DNA of 64,000 nt, taken from the NCBI RefSeq assembly GCF_000800455.1, contig NZ_CP007456.1, positions 1,922,001 through 1,986,000 of the forward strand, in the 5' to 3' direction. The notes under the pieces are model-generated. The model ran no database searches, was not told the origin of the DNA, and saw nothing but the letters and a program-made list of their open reading frames with translations. This document shows positions 26,864 through 35,762 of this stretch, piece by piece. Each line of letters begins with the position of its first letter. Position 1 is the first letter of the stretch. A program made the translations under genes and the position numbers. The DNA comes from Bifidobacterium catenulatum PV20-2. Lineage in GTDB: Bacteria > Actinomycetota > Actinomycetes > Actinomycetales > Bifidobacteriaceae.

Positions 26864-27979
26864 ATGCGATCGGCGTCAAACGTATCGGCAAGTAAAAATA
26901 GGATCGCCTTGAACACTAAAGAACAGTGCGATCTTTTAGAAAGTCATGGTGTTGAATTCAAACTCTGCTCCAAGGCGGAAGCAGAATCTTTCCTACGAAA
27001 CAATACTTACTTCTTCAAAATCAAAGCCTTTGACAAGAACTTCAAACGCGATCAACAAGGCAACTACAGCAAGCTGGATTTTGCCTATCTCAAAGATATA
27101 TCAACCATCGATTTTAAGCTTAGAATGTTGATTCTTCGCATGACAGGCGATATAGAACATGCGTTGCGCATTCGATTCAACAACTTAATTTCAAGAGTCC
27201 AAGAAGACGGATACCAAGTAATTGCCGACTACGAAAAAGATCAAAACCTCTACTATGCCAAACATGGCAGATCGTTTGTTCCAGAAGATGATTACAAAAA
27301 ATCGGTTTATACGGAAGGAATGATCAATAAGTATCTGGATCAAAAACCAGTGTGGCTGTTCTGGGAGACTTGCACTCTGAACAGTCTTATACGTTGTTAC
27401 AGTTCTTTTCTCGAGCATCGCAAGTTTTATGACATGACGTATTCTTTGCTCTACGGAGTAAGGCTCTTCCGCAATGCGGCCTCGCATCATAATTGTCTTC
27501 TTATCCCACCAGCGGCCACCATCAAAAAGACAAAAGTCTTGGATAGTTTGATGCCTATTTTTCTCACGACAGACAACCCGGCAAGGGAGAAGACTCTTTA
27601 TCTTGCGCAATCAGATCCTTTAATACATGATCTTTCCTGCATCCTTCTATCTCATATCAATTTGGTCAAGAGTGCTGGAATGAGGCGATACACAGAAGAC
27701 CAAGCAGCCTCTGTGCTGAGACGAATCGATGAACACGCGGCGTGGTACAAAGACCCGCAGAGCGGCTGCGACTACCTTCTGGACCAGTTTGCCGCTATCA
27801 AACTGTTTGCTATCGGAATATATCAAATTCAACAAGAAGTACGATTCCGGCAAACTGTCAGAAACGCAATTAAAACTGAAAACAGAGCCTACCCGAGAAC
27901 CCGTACGCCATGGACGACGTCGTCCTTCAAAGAAAGCCCGGAACCAAGCCACCAGTGTTTAGTCCATTGGAAACTTTGA
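26864..27979 (+). CDS. Abi_2 (AbiD/AbiF) family HEPN abortive-infection protein
   Basis: 371 residues from ATG 26864 (GGGAG eight bases upstream). The N-terminal KNRIALNTKEQCDLLESHGV, FFKIKAFDKNF, YSKLDFAYLKDISTIDFKLR and IEHALRIRFNNLI follow the Abi_2 profile. The HEPN ribonuclease motif R-x4-H is present at Arg203-His208 (LFRNAASHHN). Such proteins stop phage growth by cleaving RNA once triggered, and some are held in check by a small RNA encoded next to them. It stands alone on its strand after the IetAS-like pair, which makes this a small defence island. Confidence 0.85.
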   Translation: MRSASNVSASKNRIALNTKEQCDLLESHGVEFKLCSKAEAESFLRNNTYFFKIKAFDKNFKRDQQGNYSKLDFAYLKDISTIDFKLRMLILRMTGDIEHALRIRFNNLISRVQEDGYQVIADYEKDQNLYYAKHGRSFVPEDDYKKSVYTEGMINKYLDQKPVWLFWETCTLNSLIRCYSSFLEHRKFYDMTYSLLYGVRLFRNAASHHNCLLIPPAATIKKTKVLDSLMPIFLTTDNPAREKTLYLAQSDPLIHDLSCILLSHINLVKSAGMRRYTEDQAASVLRRIDEHAAWYKDPQSGCDYLLDQFAAIKLFAIGIYQIQQEVRFRQTVRNAIKTENRAYPRTRTPWTTSSFKESPEPSHQCLVHWKL

Positions 27980-27998
27980 GACCGAGGAGCTGACCTTG

Positions 27999-28055
27999 AA
28001 CCTTGCTTCCAATCATCGGATTGAAAAATCGGTCCCGATGATCGGAAGCAAGGTT
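27999..28055. repeat. 21-bp inverted repeat downstream of Abi gene
   Basis: Arms 27999-28019 and 28035-28055 match at 20 of 21 positions around a 15-nt loop. It lies between the converging Abi and LPXTG genes. There is no U-run on the plus strand beyond TTT. Probable bidirectional terminator or a repeat element. Confidence 0.75.
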
Positions 28056-28111
28056 TCATACCTGCATTACTTACGCTTGCGTTCACACAGCTCAAAGAAG
28101 GACGGAAAACG

Positions 28112-29395
28112 CTAGTTGTGCAGACGCGGCGATCGCAGATGGGCCGTTGCGTATACGCAAATTGCGGAAGCGATCATCAGCAGCAGTGAGATGATGGCGA
28201 GCGCTTGGATTGCGGAGCCGGTACGGGGCATGTCCGGCTGCTTGGGCTCGGCGGGCTTGCCAGGTTCGTTCGGCTTGTCTGGCTCTTCTGGCTTGGCTAT
28301 GGATTTGATATTCACTGTTACTTGCGTGCTGATTCCATCATGGCCGGAGGTACGGAATTGCGGGTCCGCTCCCCCATCGGCGGTTTCAGTATTGCGTGTT
28401 GCAGTGATGGTGACGGTTTGGCTTACCGCATCAAACGCTTTTCGCTTGGCGACTGCCTGCAGCGCGAGCTCGATCTGCTTGTTCAGAGCTTGCAGTTGCT
28501 CGGCATCCGCTACGAGACGATAGTCGGAAATACCGTTCAGTTTGGTTCTGGTGAGGTCTAGCAGACTGTCGTTGGTTAGATTCTGCAAGGTTGAGCCTTG
28601 CTCAAGTGCTACCGTGGGGTAATCACTTGAAATAGCCAGCTCACTGATATCAAACATGCCGTCGTCGCCGTTTGGGATTAGGCCTACCATGTCGGCTAAG
28701 TAGGGTGTGAGATTCTCCGTAGTGGAGAATGAGCCGCCCATGAGCACAAGCGTGTCAAGCCCGGCGGGGATTGCGCCATGGTATTCACCGCCGCGAATGC
28801 TCACATGGCCGAGGTGTTCGGCATCGTTCAACATGCCGATCAGTGCTGGTGCGGTGAATATTCCTGCGGAAATACTGGCCTCGGCAGAGGTGCCGTTTGT
28901 TTCCGCGAACCGCATGAGCGTGGTGTTCGATGTGAAGTTTCCACCTTGAATCTGCAACGCTCCACGGCAGTCGATTGCGGGATTATCTCCGCCGACAACC
29001 GTGCCCGATCCGACAATGGTGAGCTGCATGTTGGCAGGAACGGTAATTGCCGTGGTATTGCTGGCGTTGAGCGCATGTCCGTTCAATTCGAGCGTGATCC
29101 CGCGCACCACTTTCGGTGGGGTGACGGTGATGCTTTCCGTAGTATCGGTAAGCAATGTGACCGTATTGTTCTTCATCGACGTATGGTCAATCGCGTCTTG
29201 CACGCTCATATAGGTCGTGTTGCCCACTTGAGCGACCGGCTGCGGCTCATCTGCGAACGCTATCACGGGAAACAACAGCGTTCCCAATAATGAGATAATC
29301 AAGAAAAACGCGATAATCGCCGTCGAAAGCGTTGACAACATATGGATGTGGTTTGATTGCAGGCGTTCGACCGCCTGCTTTTCATGCTTATACAT
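28112..29395 (-). CDS. LPXTG-type cell-wall anchored surface protein
   Basis: About 427 residues from ATG 29395 (AAGGAA upstream). An N-terminal signal/anchor segment (STLSTAIIAFFLIISLLGTL) is followed by AFADEPQP. The middle resembles right-handed beta-helix repeats (ITLELNGHALNASNTTAITV, LTIVGSGTVVGG, ALQIQGGNFTSN). The C-terminus has a Pro/Glu/Lys wall-spanning stretch, the sorting motif MPRTG (Leu replaced by Met), a hydrophobic segment and a basic tail ending RSPRLHN. A sortase should attach it to peptidoglycan. No sortase gene is adjacent. Ligand unknown. Confidence 0.85.
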   Translation of the reverse strand: MYKHEKQAVERLQSNHIHMLSTLSTAIIAFFLIISLLGTLLFPVIAFADEPQPVAQVGNTTYMSVQDAIDHTSMKNNTVTLLTDTTESITVTPPKVVRGITLELNGHALNASNTTAITVPANMQLTIVGSGTVVGGDNPAIDCRGALQIQGGNFTSNTTLMRFAETNGTSAEASISAGIFTAPALIGMLNDAEHLGHVSIRGGEYHGAIPAGLDTLVLMGGSFSTTENLTPYLADMVGLIPNGDDGMFDISELAISSDYPTVALEQGSTLQNLTNDSLLDLTRTKLNGISDYRLVADAEQLQALNKQIELALQAVAKRKAFDAVSQTVTITATRNTETADGGADPQFRTSGHDGISTQVTVNIKSIAKPEEPDKPNEPGKPAEPKQPDMPRTGSAIQALAIISLLLMIASAICVYATAHLRSPRLHN

Positions 29396-29859
29396 GATCG
29401 TTCCTTGCATGGAGCGGTGATTAACTATTTCAAACGCACCGAAATGCGTGTAGACCACCCTCAGCTTTGAGGGATAAAGAAAAGCAAAATAACAATATTA
29501 CAGCGTTGAAAAATTATCTCACGCAATCTACATAAAAAGCAAATCCACTACCGAAAGAAACTAGACAAATAGTAGAGTAACTAACTCTCTATCAGTAGTA
29601 TTGCAATCATATCAGCAATTCCCCAGAAATTTTTATACGAGTAAAGAATGACAATAGACAGTAAAAGATACACCACAATTCAAATACTATAGGAAAGTTT
29701 TCTTGCTGATGTGTCAGTATTGCATGCAAAAAAACGACGCAATCCATCCAGGTGATACAAACACCCCATGAACCGCGTCATACCCCACTATTTCCCAGTG
29801 CATAACACCTTAGGGCAGAAGAAAATTCAAAAGCTCGGCAAGAGCGACCCCGAAAAGGT
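29396..29859. other. AT-rich intergenic region upstream of surface protein
   Basis: About 460 bp with many stops in all frames. It should contain the promoter of the LPXTG gene and the 3' end of the next operon. I see no repeat, RNA gene or convincing ORF in it. Confidence 0.6.
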
Positions 29860-31467
29860 TCAGAGCACACCCTGATCGCTTGGAGTCTGCGAACCCGAGC
29901 TAGAATCGCTACCGGAATCAGGATTATTGCCAGGAGGTGTAATAGGAGCCGAGGGAGTCAATCCACCGCTTGGAGGCTGCGAACCAGAGCCAGAACCGCT
30001 GCCGGAACCAGGATTCTTGTCAGGAGGTGTAATAGGAGGAGTCGAGGGAGTCAATCCGCCGGAAGGCTGCCGCGTGTACTGGTAGTTGTATGAATTGCCA
30101 GCATTGCTCTGTTGCCGCTGTTGCTGCTGTTGATTCTGCGCAGCCAACGCGTTCATGGAAGCATTCACATCATCAGATGCGGTTTGCAAATCCGTTATCG
30201 ACTGGTTAATGGCATTAGTATCGGTACTGTTGCCATTGAACAATTCCAAAGCATGGTCAATGGCACTCTGCAACGTCACTCGCGTGGAATCATCCGCCAC
30301 TTGGTACAAGCTATTGTCAAGCAGTGACTGCGCATTATTGATGGCTGTTTCAAGCTTCTTCAGCGCATCAGCGTTGTCTTGCTTCTCCTTAGCCTTCTGA
30401 CTGTTCGTAACGGCTGTTGCAGAATCATTCAAGTTCTTGGATTGGCTTTGCAACGTAGGCAGTTGCTCGTTCATGGCTTTACTGCGCTGGCGAAGTTCAG
30501 CGTTGCTCAAATCAGCACTGCACTCCCCCACCGCCGTAAGATTCTGCGCATCTTTCACTGCAGACTGCAACGCGGTCAACGTTTTCGCATCCGAAACCTG
30601 ATCGCTTTTCACATTCTGCAACGATTTAGCGTTCTTCAACGCCGACTTGTGTTCCTTCACAGCCTTCTCATATGCCTTGGAAGACTTTTTGCACATGCTC
30701 AACGCGGTACGGTGCTGTTCGTTCCGTTCAAGTCCCTGGTCATACTGCTGGCGCTGCCAAACACCAAATCCAACGCCCGCGGCAACCAACGCCACTATGG
30801 CCACAATCGCAACGGTAATAATAATTGTCTTGCGATGTGACTTCTTTGGCGGAACCGGAACAAGCCTCAATGGATCATGCTCATCGTTTTCCATATCAGA
30901 CAGGTCATCTGGCATGGGCAGGCTTTCAGGTATGAAGGTAGTAGAAGCAGAGGCAGGAGAATCCACAAAAAGCGGCATAGTGGAATCCGCAGAAAAGGCC
31001 GACCCTACCGGAGATGCAAACGAAACAGTTCTCTCGGCAGATTCAGCAGATGGTGAAGCACCAGAAGACTGTGCAACATCGAGCGTTGTGGCCGAAGAAG
31101 ACGTCGAATCAGGCTCGAACGACGGGGTGGAATCGTTGTCAGCACCAGAAATATGTTTTCCTGCACTATTCGGAAAATCCTCAACATGAAAGTTTACCGT
31201 GGGCGCATCACTCACCGGGGTGGATGACGTGGCAGCAGTCATGCTTGTGGCTGCAGCCTGCGCATAAGCCGCATCGGATGCCTCGCCACGTTCCACAGCC
31301 GACTCAACTTCCGAAAAGGTAATCGGCGGAATATCCCAGAACGTATCCACCACATCATGCTCGGAAGCCGACTGCGCCTTGGTCTGCTGCTCGTCCTGAG
31401 AGCCCGAAGAGTCTCCCGACGAAACAAGATGCGACAGATTCGGCACAGTATTGTTGTTGTCACCCAT
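29860..31467 (-). CDS. Single-TM protein with Ser/Thr-rich head, coiled coil and Pro/Gly tail
   Basis: 535 residues. The first 210 are acidic, Ser/Ala-rich and disordered. A TM segment (TIIITVAIVAIVALVAAGVGFGVW) follows the basic SHRK. Outside the membrane come about 200 residues of Lys/Ala/Gln-rich coiled coil and then a tail with two PSGGLTPS(T)P-ITPP-(N)P-GSGSGS repeats. Related bifidobacterial proteins are often misnamed colicin transporter. Function unknown; gene position next to the BY-kinase suggests a cell-envelope role and its cytosolic Ser/Thr-rich part could be a phosphorylation target (inference). Confidence 0.75.
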   Translation of the reverse strand: MGDNNNTVPNLSHLVSSGDSSGSQDEQQTKAQSASEHDVVDTFWDIPPITFSEVESAVERGEASDAAYAQAAATSMTAATSSTPVSDAPTVNFHVEDFPNSAGKHISGADNDSTPSFEPDSTSSSATTLDVAQSSGASPSAESAERTVSFASPVGSAFSADSTMPLFVDSPASASTTFIPESLPMPDDLSDMENDEHDPLRLVPVPPKKSHRKTIIITVAIVAIVALVAAGVGFGVWQRQQYDQGLERNEQHRTALSMCKKSSKAYEKAVKEHKSALKNAKSLQNVKSDQVSDAKTLTALQSAVKDAQNLTAVGECSADLSNAELRQRSKAMNEQLPTLQSQSKNLNDSATAVTNSQKAKEKQDNADALKKLETAINNAQSLLDNSLYQVADDSTRVTLQSAIDHALELFNGNSTDTNAINQSITDLQTASDDVNASMNALAAQNQQQQQRQQSNAGNSYNYQYTRQPSGGLTPSTPPITPPDKNPGSGSGSGSGSQPPSGGLTPSAPITPPGNNPDSGSDSSSGSQTPSDQGVL

Positions 31468-31543
31468 GTTGATTCCTTATTACAGCGTGAGACCGAAGCT
31501 TCACGCTCCGGTCTCACGTTCACGCCTTATACACTACTTGCGG

Positions 31544-33019
31544 CTACTTTTTGTGGCTTTTCTTCCGCGGAGCATCCTCGTAGTAGTAGTAATAGTAGTT
31601 CGAATTGGAATGCGTCTTCTTCGGATCGGCATAGTTGAAGATGAAACCAAGCACCGGAACCTTGGCTGTATGCAAGGACTCGGAAATCTCCTTAAGTTCC
31701 TTCTTCTCGCACACGCCACGACCGGTCACCAGAACCAGACCCTTGGCCCAACGTCCGAACACGATACCATCGTTGGAAACACTCAACGGAGCGGTATCAA
31801 TAATAACATAATCATACTGGGTCAAAGCCTGCTCGACCATAATACGCATGGTGTCTGATCCAAGAAGCACGCCAGCATTCGCCGGGCGTTTACCAGCAGG
31901 AAGAATATGCAGATTCGGCTTCCAGTAGTTCTGCACCACATCTTTCGGAGACATCTGACCAGAAAGCACGTGCGCCAAACCGGCAGAACCTTCAAGACCC
32001 AAATGATGGGCAACGGAAGGATGGCGCAAATCAGCGTCGACCAGCAGCACGCGAGCACCATCTTCAGCCAAGGCCGCAGCCACGTTGATTGACGTGGTGG
32101 TCTTGCCCTCAGAAGGCTGCGCACTGGTAATGACCAGCAGCTGCCCCTTGCCCGCAACCTTATCGGTCTGCAAAAATTCGATATTGGTGTGAATACGGCG
32201 GAATTCCTCAGCGATAGGGCCATTAGGCTGGCTGACGAGCACTGGGCGCTTCTCACCTAGGGAATTATCCTGAGGCACGGAACCCAAGGAAGACGCCCCA
32301 ACCAAGCTTCGCACGTCGGAAGTCTCCTCGACCTTAGTGTTCAGCATGTCTTTCAGCAGTGCGGCGAACACTCCAAGCACCAGACCTGCGACCACGCCGA
32401 CCGCCAGATACAGCGGCTTATTCGGCGAGCTCGGGCTTTCAGGCACACGCGCCCTCTGCACGATGGAAATCTTCACCGGAGACTTATCTGCCGCGGAATA
32501 CAGATCGTTTTGAATCACGTTCTGCATAGACACTGCCACCGCATTGGCAATGTCGGATGCCTGCTGCGCGTCACCGTCTTCCGCGGAAATGTTCACGAAC
32601 GCGGTGTCCGTAGGATTGGTGACAGTCAGTTGCTCGGCCAGACTCTTCACCGAAGTATCCAGTCCAAGATCCTTGATGACCGGCTCAAGTACGGTTTCGG
32701 TGGTTGCCAACGTTGTATACGACGTGATCTGGCCAGCGATGTACGTGCCACCCGTGTACTGCTGGCTAATGCCCGCATCATCCCCCTGGGATGCATTGTA
32801 CGTAGCCATGGCCTGAGCCGTGGCGGTATACTTCGGCGGAACCAAGAAGGTGTACGCAGTCACCCCGGCGAAAACCATCACAAATACGATGGCCGCGGTG
32901 ACCAGATGCTTGCGAATGATACGCATCAAATCCATCAGCGTGATGCCGTCTTCAGAATCATCTTCAACGGCAACCTGCTGGACGTTAGTGTTCTCTGCGG
33001 AAGTCACTGAACCCCTCAT
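31544..33019 (-). CDS. Wzz-BY-kinase fusion controlling EPS chain length
   Basis: 491 residues. The N-terminal half is a Wzz-type co-polymerase with two TM segments (VTAAIVFVMVFAGVTAYTFL and LYLAVGVVAGLVLGVFAALL) around an extracellular domain. The C-terminal half is a bacterial tyrosine kinase: Walker A SAQPSEGKTTTS, Walker A' VLLVDADLRHP, Walker B YVIIDTAPL, and a tail with six consecutive Tyr (NYYYYYYEDAP) for autophosphorylation. It should set polymer length and be reset by the phosphatase at 43208. The frame opens at ATG 33019, but GTG 33007 has a better GAGGGG site and may be the true start. Confidence 0.9.
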   Translation of the reverse strand: MRGSVTSAENTNVQQVAVEDDSEDGITLMDLMRIIRKHLVTAAIVFVMVFAGVTAYTFLVPPKYTATAQAMATYNASQGDDAGISQQYTGGTYIAGQITSYTTLATTETVLEPVIKDLGLDTSVKSLAEQLTVTNPTDTAFVNISAEDGDAQQASDIANAVAVSMQNVIQNDLYSAADKSPVKISIVQRARVPESPSSPNKPLYLAVGVVAGLVLGVFAALLKDMLNTKVEETSDVRSLVGASSLGSVPQDNSLGEKRPVLVSQPNGPIAEEFRRIHTNIEFLQTDKVAGKGQLLVITSAQPSEGKTTTSINVAAALAEDGARVLLVDADLRHPSVAHHLGLEGSAGLAHVLSGQMSPKDVVQNYWKPNLHILPAGKRPANAGVLLGSDTMRIMVEQALTQYDYVIIDTAPLSVSNDGIVFGRWAKGLVLVTGRGVCEKKELKEISESLHTAKVPVLGFIFNYADPKKTHSNSNYYYYYYEDAPRKKSHKK

Positions 33020-33163
33020 CTCCGTATGTCAAAAACCTTAAGAAATGCTACTCTACCCCCTAGAAATAGAGTCGGTTTTATCAGGCAGCAATCGCTTTTT
33101 TCACTATTTATCCATACGAATGTGCCATGATAAAAAGCTGGAACACCTAACAGAGGGGGATTA

Positions 33164-34969
33164 ATGTCTCAACATGCGAGCACTCACGCCGCCCGTTCTC
33201 ACAAGCTTCGCAATACATTGCTTGTTATTGCGGCACTGCTCATCCTGCTGGTCATTGCCGGAGGCGTCGTCGGTCTGAATTTCTACAAGCAGGCGAAGGA
33301 AGTCAAAGCTCACGAGGAGCAGGCGATCTCGTCTCTTTCGGCCATCGCCGACGTCAATACGTTGAAGGATGCGCAGGCGTCGGATGCCGCGATCAAGCAG
33401 GCGCGGACCCATACCGCCGCGGCAAGAGATATTGCCAATGGAACACTGTGGAACATGCTGTCGAAGATGCCGATTGTGGGCGGTGACGTTACCAACGTGC
33501 AAGGCATGACGCAGGTGGTGGATGATTTGGTGCAACAAACACTGCCGTCACTCACCGATGTGGTACAACAGCTTGCGAACGCGCAGATCAGCGGTGAGAA
33601 TGGCCAGCTGAATCTTCAGCCCATTGTGGATGCGCAAGACGACTTCTCTTCGGTAAGCAAGCAGGTGAAGTCGCTGAATTCGAAGCTCAGCAATCTGCCT
33701 GAACCACGTATCGGCATGGTGAAGAAGGCATATTCGCAGAGTCGCAGCCAGTTCACCAAGGTTACGGACATGGTGGAGCAAGTGAACAATGCGCTACAGA
33801 TGCTCCCCTCCTTCTTAGGACAGAACGGTGCCCGAACGTATCTGCTGGTGGCGCAGACCACTTCCGAACAACGTTCCGGCGGCGGACTGGTGGGCTCCAT
33901 GGGTACGTTGCAGACCGATCATGGACAAATTCAGGTCGGTGAGTTCCATCACAATGGAGACTTCATTAACGGCAGTAATGGCAATGCTTCGGAACATACC
34001 GTGTTCAAGGGGCCCCTGGGATTCTCCTTCGATATTCGCGATACGTTCGCGGTGCCAGACATCGCCCGCAATGCGGAAATGATGAATGAAGCTTGGCAGC
34101 GTTCCCAATATGCTTGCGATGTTGACGGTATCGTATCTATCGATCCGGTGTTCATCCAGAAAATGGTAGAGATTAACGGCAATGTGACGTTGGAAGATGG
34201 TACTGTGCTCACCGGCGAAAATACCGCTGAATACATGCTCAACACCATCTATAAGGAAGTTCCTGTATCTCTACAAGACACGTATTTCGAATACATCGCC
34301 TCCACCATCATGAATAACGCCTTCAGCAACATGGACATCGCCAAGATGATGAAGGTGGCTCAAAGCATCGGCGAATTAACTAAGAACCGTCATTTCTACG
34401 CATACACGTTCCATGATGATGAAGCCAAATATTTCCAAGGTGCCGGACTCGCCAAGGGCACTCCAGACAGCGAGACCGATCCGGAAGTGGGCATTTACCT
34501 CAACGAACAGAATCCGTCGAAGTTGGGATGGTATATCGACCGTAAGACGCAGATTACCAAAACCGGTCAGAATGCCGATGGGTCGAAAACCTACCATGTC
34601 ACCTACACGTTGACCAATACGCTGACTTCCAGCGAGATGGCCACCTGCACCGGCTATATTCTGGGCGGCGAGCAGGCGGGTGTAACGGGTAAGCCTGTTG
34701 CGGCTCCGGGAACGTCTGCGCAGCGTATGCTGTTTTACGCGCCGAAGGGCGGTTCCATCAGCGAGATCACCTCATCCGGAGACGTGCGAGATCAAAGCAA
34801 TGCTGTGATGGATGGTCAAAAACTGGTCACCAACGTGGCTTATATCGCCCCCGGGGAAAGCGTGACTTTCGATTTCGACGTGACCACCTCGCCGAAGGCC
34901 GAAAACGACCTGACCATCGATCAGACACCATCCGGCAAAATGACTAACGAGGTCAACTACCAGTACTGA
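33164..34969 (+). CDS. DUF4012 membrane-anchored exported protein
   Basis: 601 residues: a basic cytosolic start, one TM segment (NTLLVIAALLILLVIAGGVV), a coiled-coil stretch, then the DUF4012 domain (RTYLLVAQTTSEQRSGGGLV, GDFINGSNGN, VDGIVSIDPVFIQKMV). DUF4012 proteins occur in actinobacterial polysaccharide clusters and resemble the LytR-CpsA-Psr context, but no activity is established. It starts a plus-strand operon, divergent from the Wzz/BY-kinase gene, with 144 bp between. Confidence 0.88.
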   Translation: MSQHASTHAARSHKLRNTLLVIAALLILLVIAGGVVGLNFYKQAKEVKAHEEQAISSLSAIADVNTLKDAQASDAAIKQARTHTAAARDIANGTLWNMLSKMPIVGGDVTNVQGMTQVVDDLVQQTLPSLTDVVQQLANAQISGENGQLNLQPIVDAQDDFSSVSKQVKSLNSKLSNLPEPRIGMVKKAYSQSRSQFTKVTDMVEQVNNALQMLPSFLGQNGARTYLLVAQTTSEQRSGGGLVGSMGTLQTDHGQIQVGEFHHNGDFINGSNGNASEHTVFKGPLGFSFDIRDTFAVPDIARNAEMMNEAWQRSQYACDVDGIVSIDPVFIQKMVEINGNVTLEDGTVLTGENTAEYMLNTIYKEVPVSLQDTYFEYIASTIMNNAFSNMDIAKMMKVAQSIGELTKNRHFYAYTFHDDEAKYFQGAGLAKGTPDSETDPEVGIYLNEQNPSKLGWYIDRKTQITKTGQNADGSKTYHVTYTLTNTLTSSEMATCTGYILGGEQAGVTGKPVAAPGTSAQRMLFYAPKGGSISEITSSGDVRDQSNAVMDGQKLVTNVAYIAPGESVTFDFDVTTSPKAENDLTIDQTPSGKMTNEVNYQY

Positions 34970-35015
34970 GCGGAAACCACCAGTACTAATCGCAAAAACT
35001 GATCGAAAGGCGCGT

Positions 35016-35762
35016 ATGCAACGGTTCACGCTCACGCTTGTGGAAGTTCCCATTTCGGCGACCGTGCAATTCCCATCCACAAGGGAGTACTGTGCCGAAT
35101 GGGAAACTCCCGGGGCCACGCCGGTGGAACATGTGACGATTTCTGAGCAAGACATCGCAGCCGAACGCGAACCGCACACGCCCCCCAGTCAAGCCGAAGC
35201 CTTCAGCAGTTCGTATCTGGAAACTTTGGCTTTATACCGGGCCATAGCACAATGCATGGCAGACCATGATGCCATACTGTTCCACGGCAGCGTGATTGAA
35301 GTCGACGGGAAAGCCTACATTTTCACAGCGCCCAGCGGCACAGGCAAAAGCACACATGCCCGGCTGTGGCGCGAACTACTCGGGTCACAGGCACGCATGA
35401 TCAACGACGACAAGCCATTACTGCGGTTCAACACCGGCGCTGCAGGAACCATTCAGGCCTATGGCACGCCATGGCGAGGCAAGCACATGTTGGGAACAAA
35501 CATTCACGCCCCCGTCAAGGGTATATGCGTGCTTCATCAGGCTCCGAAAAACACTATGACCCGCCTTTCCAGCGCACAGTCATTACCGCTGCTGTTGCAA
35601 CAGACGTTCAGACCAAAGGAAGCCGATTCTTTGGAAAAGACGCTTGCTATGATTATGCGCATGGCTGCCGAATTGCCTGTCTGGAGTATGGGATGCACCC
35701 CGACCTTAGATGCGGCGGCGCTATCGTACACCACCATGAGCGGAGACCGGTCTTTTGTCTAA
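35016..35762 (+). CDS. HprK-like kinase of RiPP/lasso-accessory type
   Basis: 248 residues from ATG 35016 with GAAAGG upstream. The C-terminal domain is an HPr-kinase/PEPCK-like fold: FHGSVIEVDGKAYIFTAPSG leading to Walker A APSGTGKST (residues 105-113), THARLWRE, and MINDDKPLL. This variant, without the HPr-recognition part, is found with PqqD-type proteins and phosphorylates precursor peptides on a C-terminal Ser in some lasso clusters. Here it follows DUF4012 by 46 bp and overlaps the nucleotidyltransferase. Likely substrate: the peptide encoded at 39492 (inference). Confidence 0.85.
   Translation: MQRFTLTLVEVPISATVQFPSTREYCAEWETPGATPVEHVTISEQDIAAEREPHTPPSQAEAFSSSYLETLALYRAIAQCMADHDAILFHGSVIEVDGKAYIFTAPSGTGKSTHARLWRELLGSQARMINDDKPLLRFNTGAAGTIQAYGTPWRGKHMLGTNIHAPVKGICVLHQAPKNTMTRLSSAQSLPLLLQQTFRPKEADSLEKTLAMIMRMAAELPVWSMGCTPTLDAAALSYTTMSGDRSFV

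Noticed and set aside
35181..35186. C6 run in the HprK-like gene as another phase tract
   Set aside because: Six bases is too short for frequent slippage and the gene is in frame; likewise the C6 at about 3913 in the nitroreductase-like gene.
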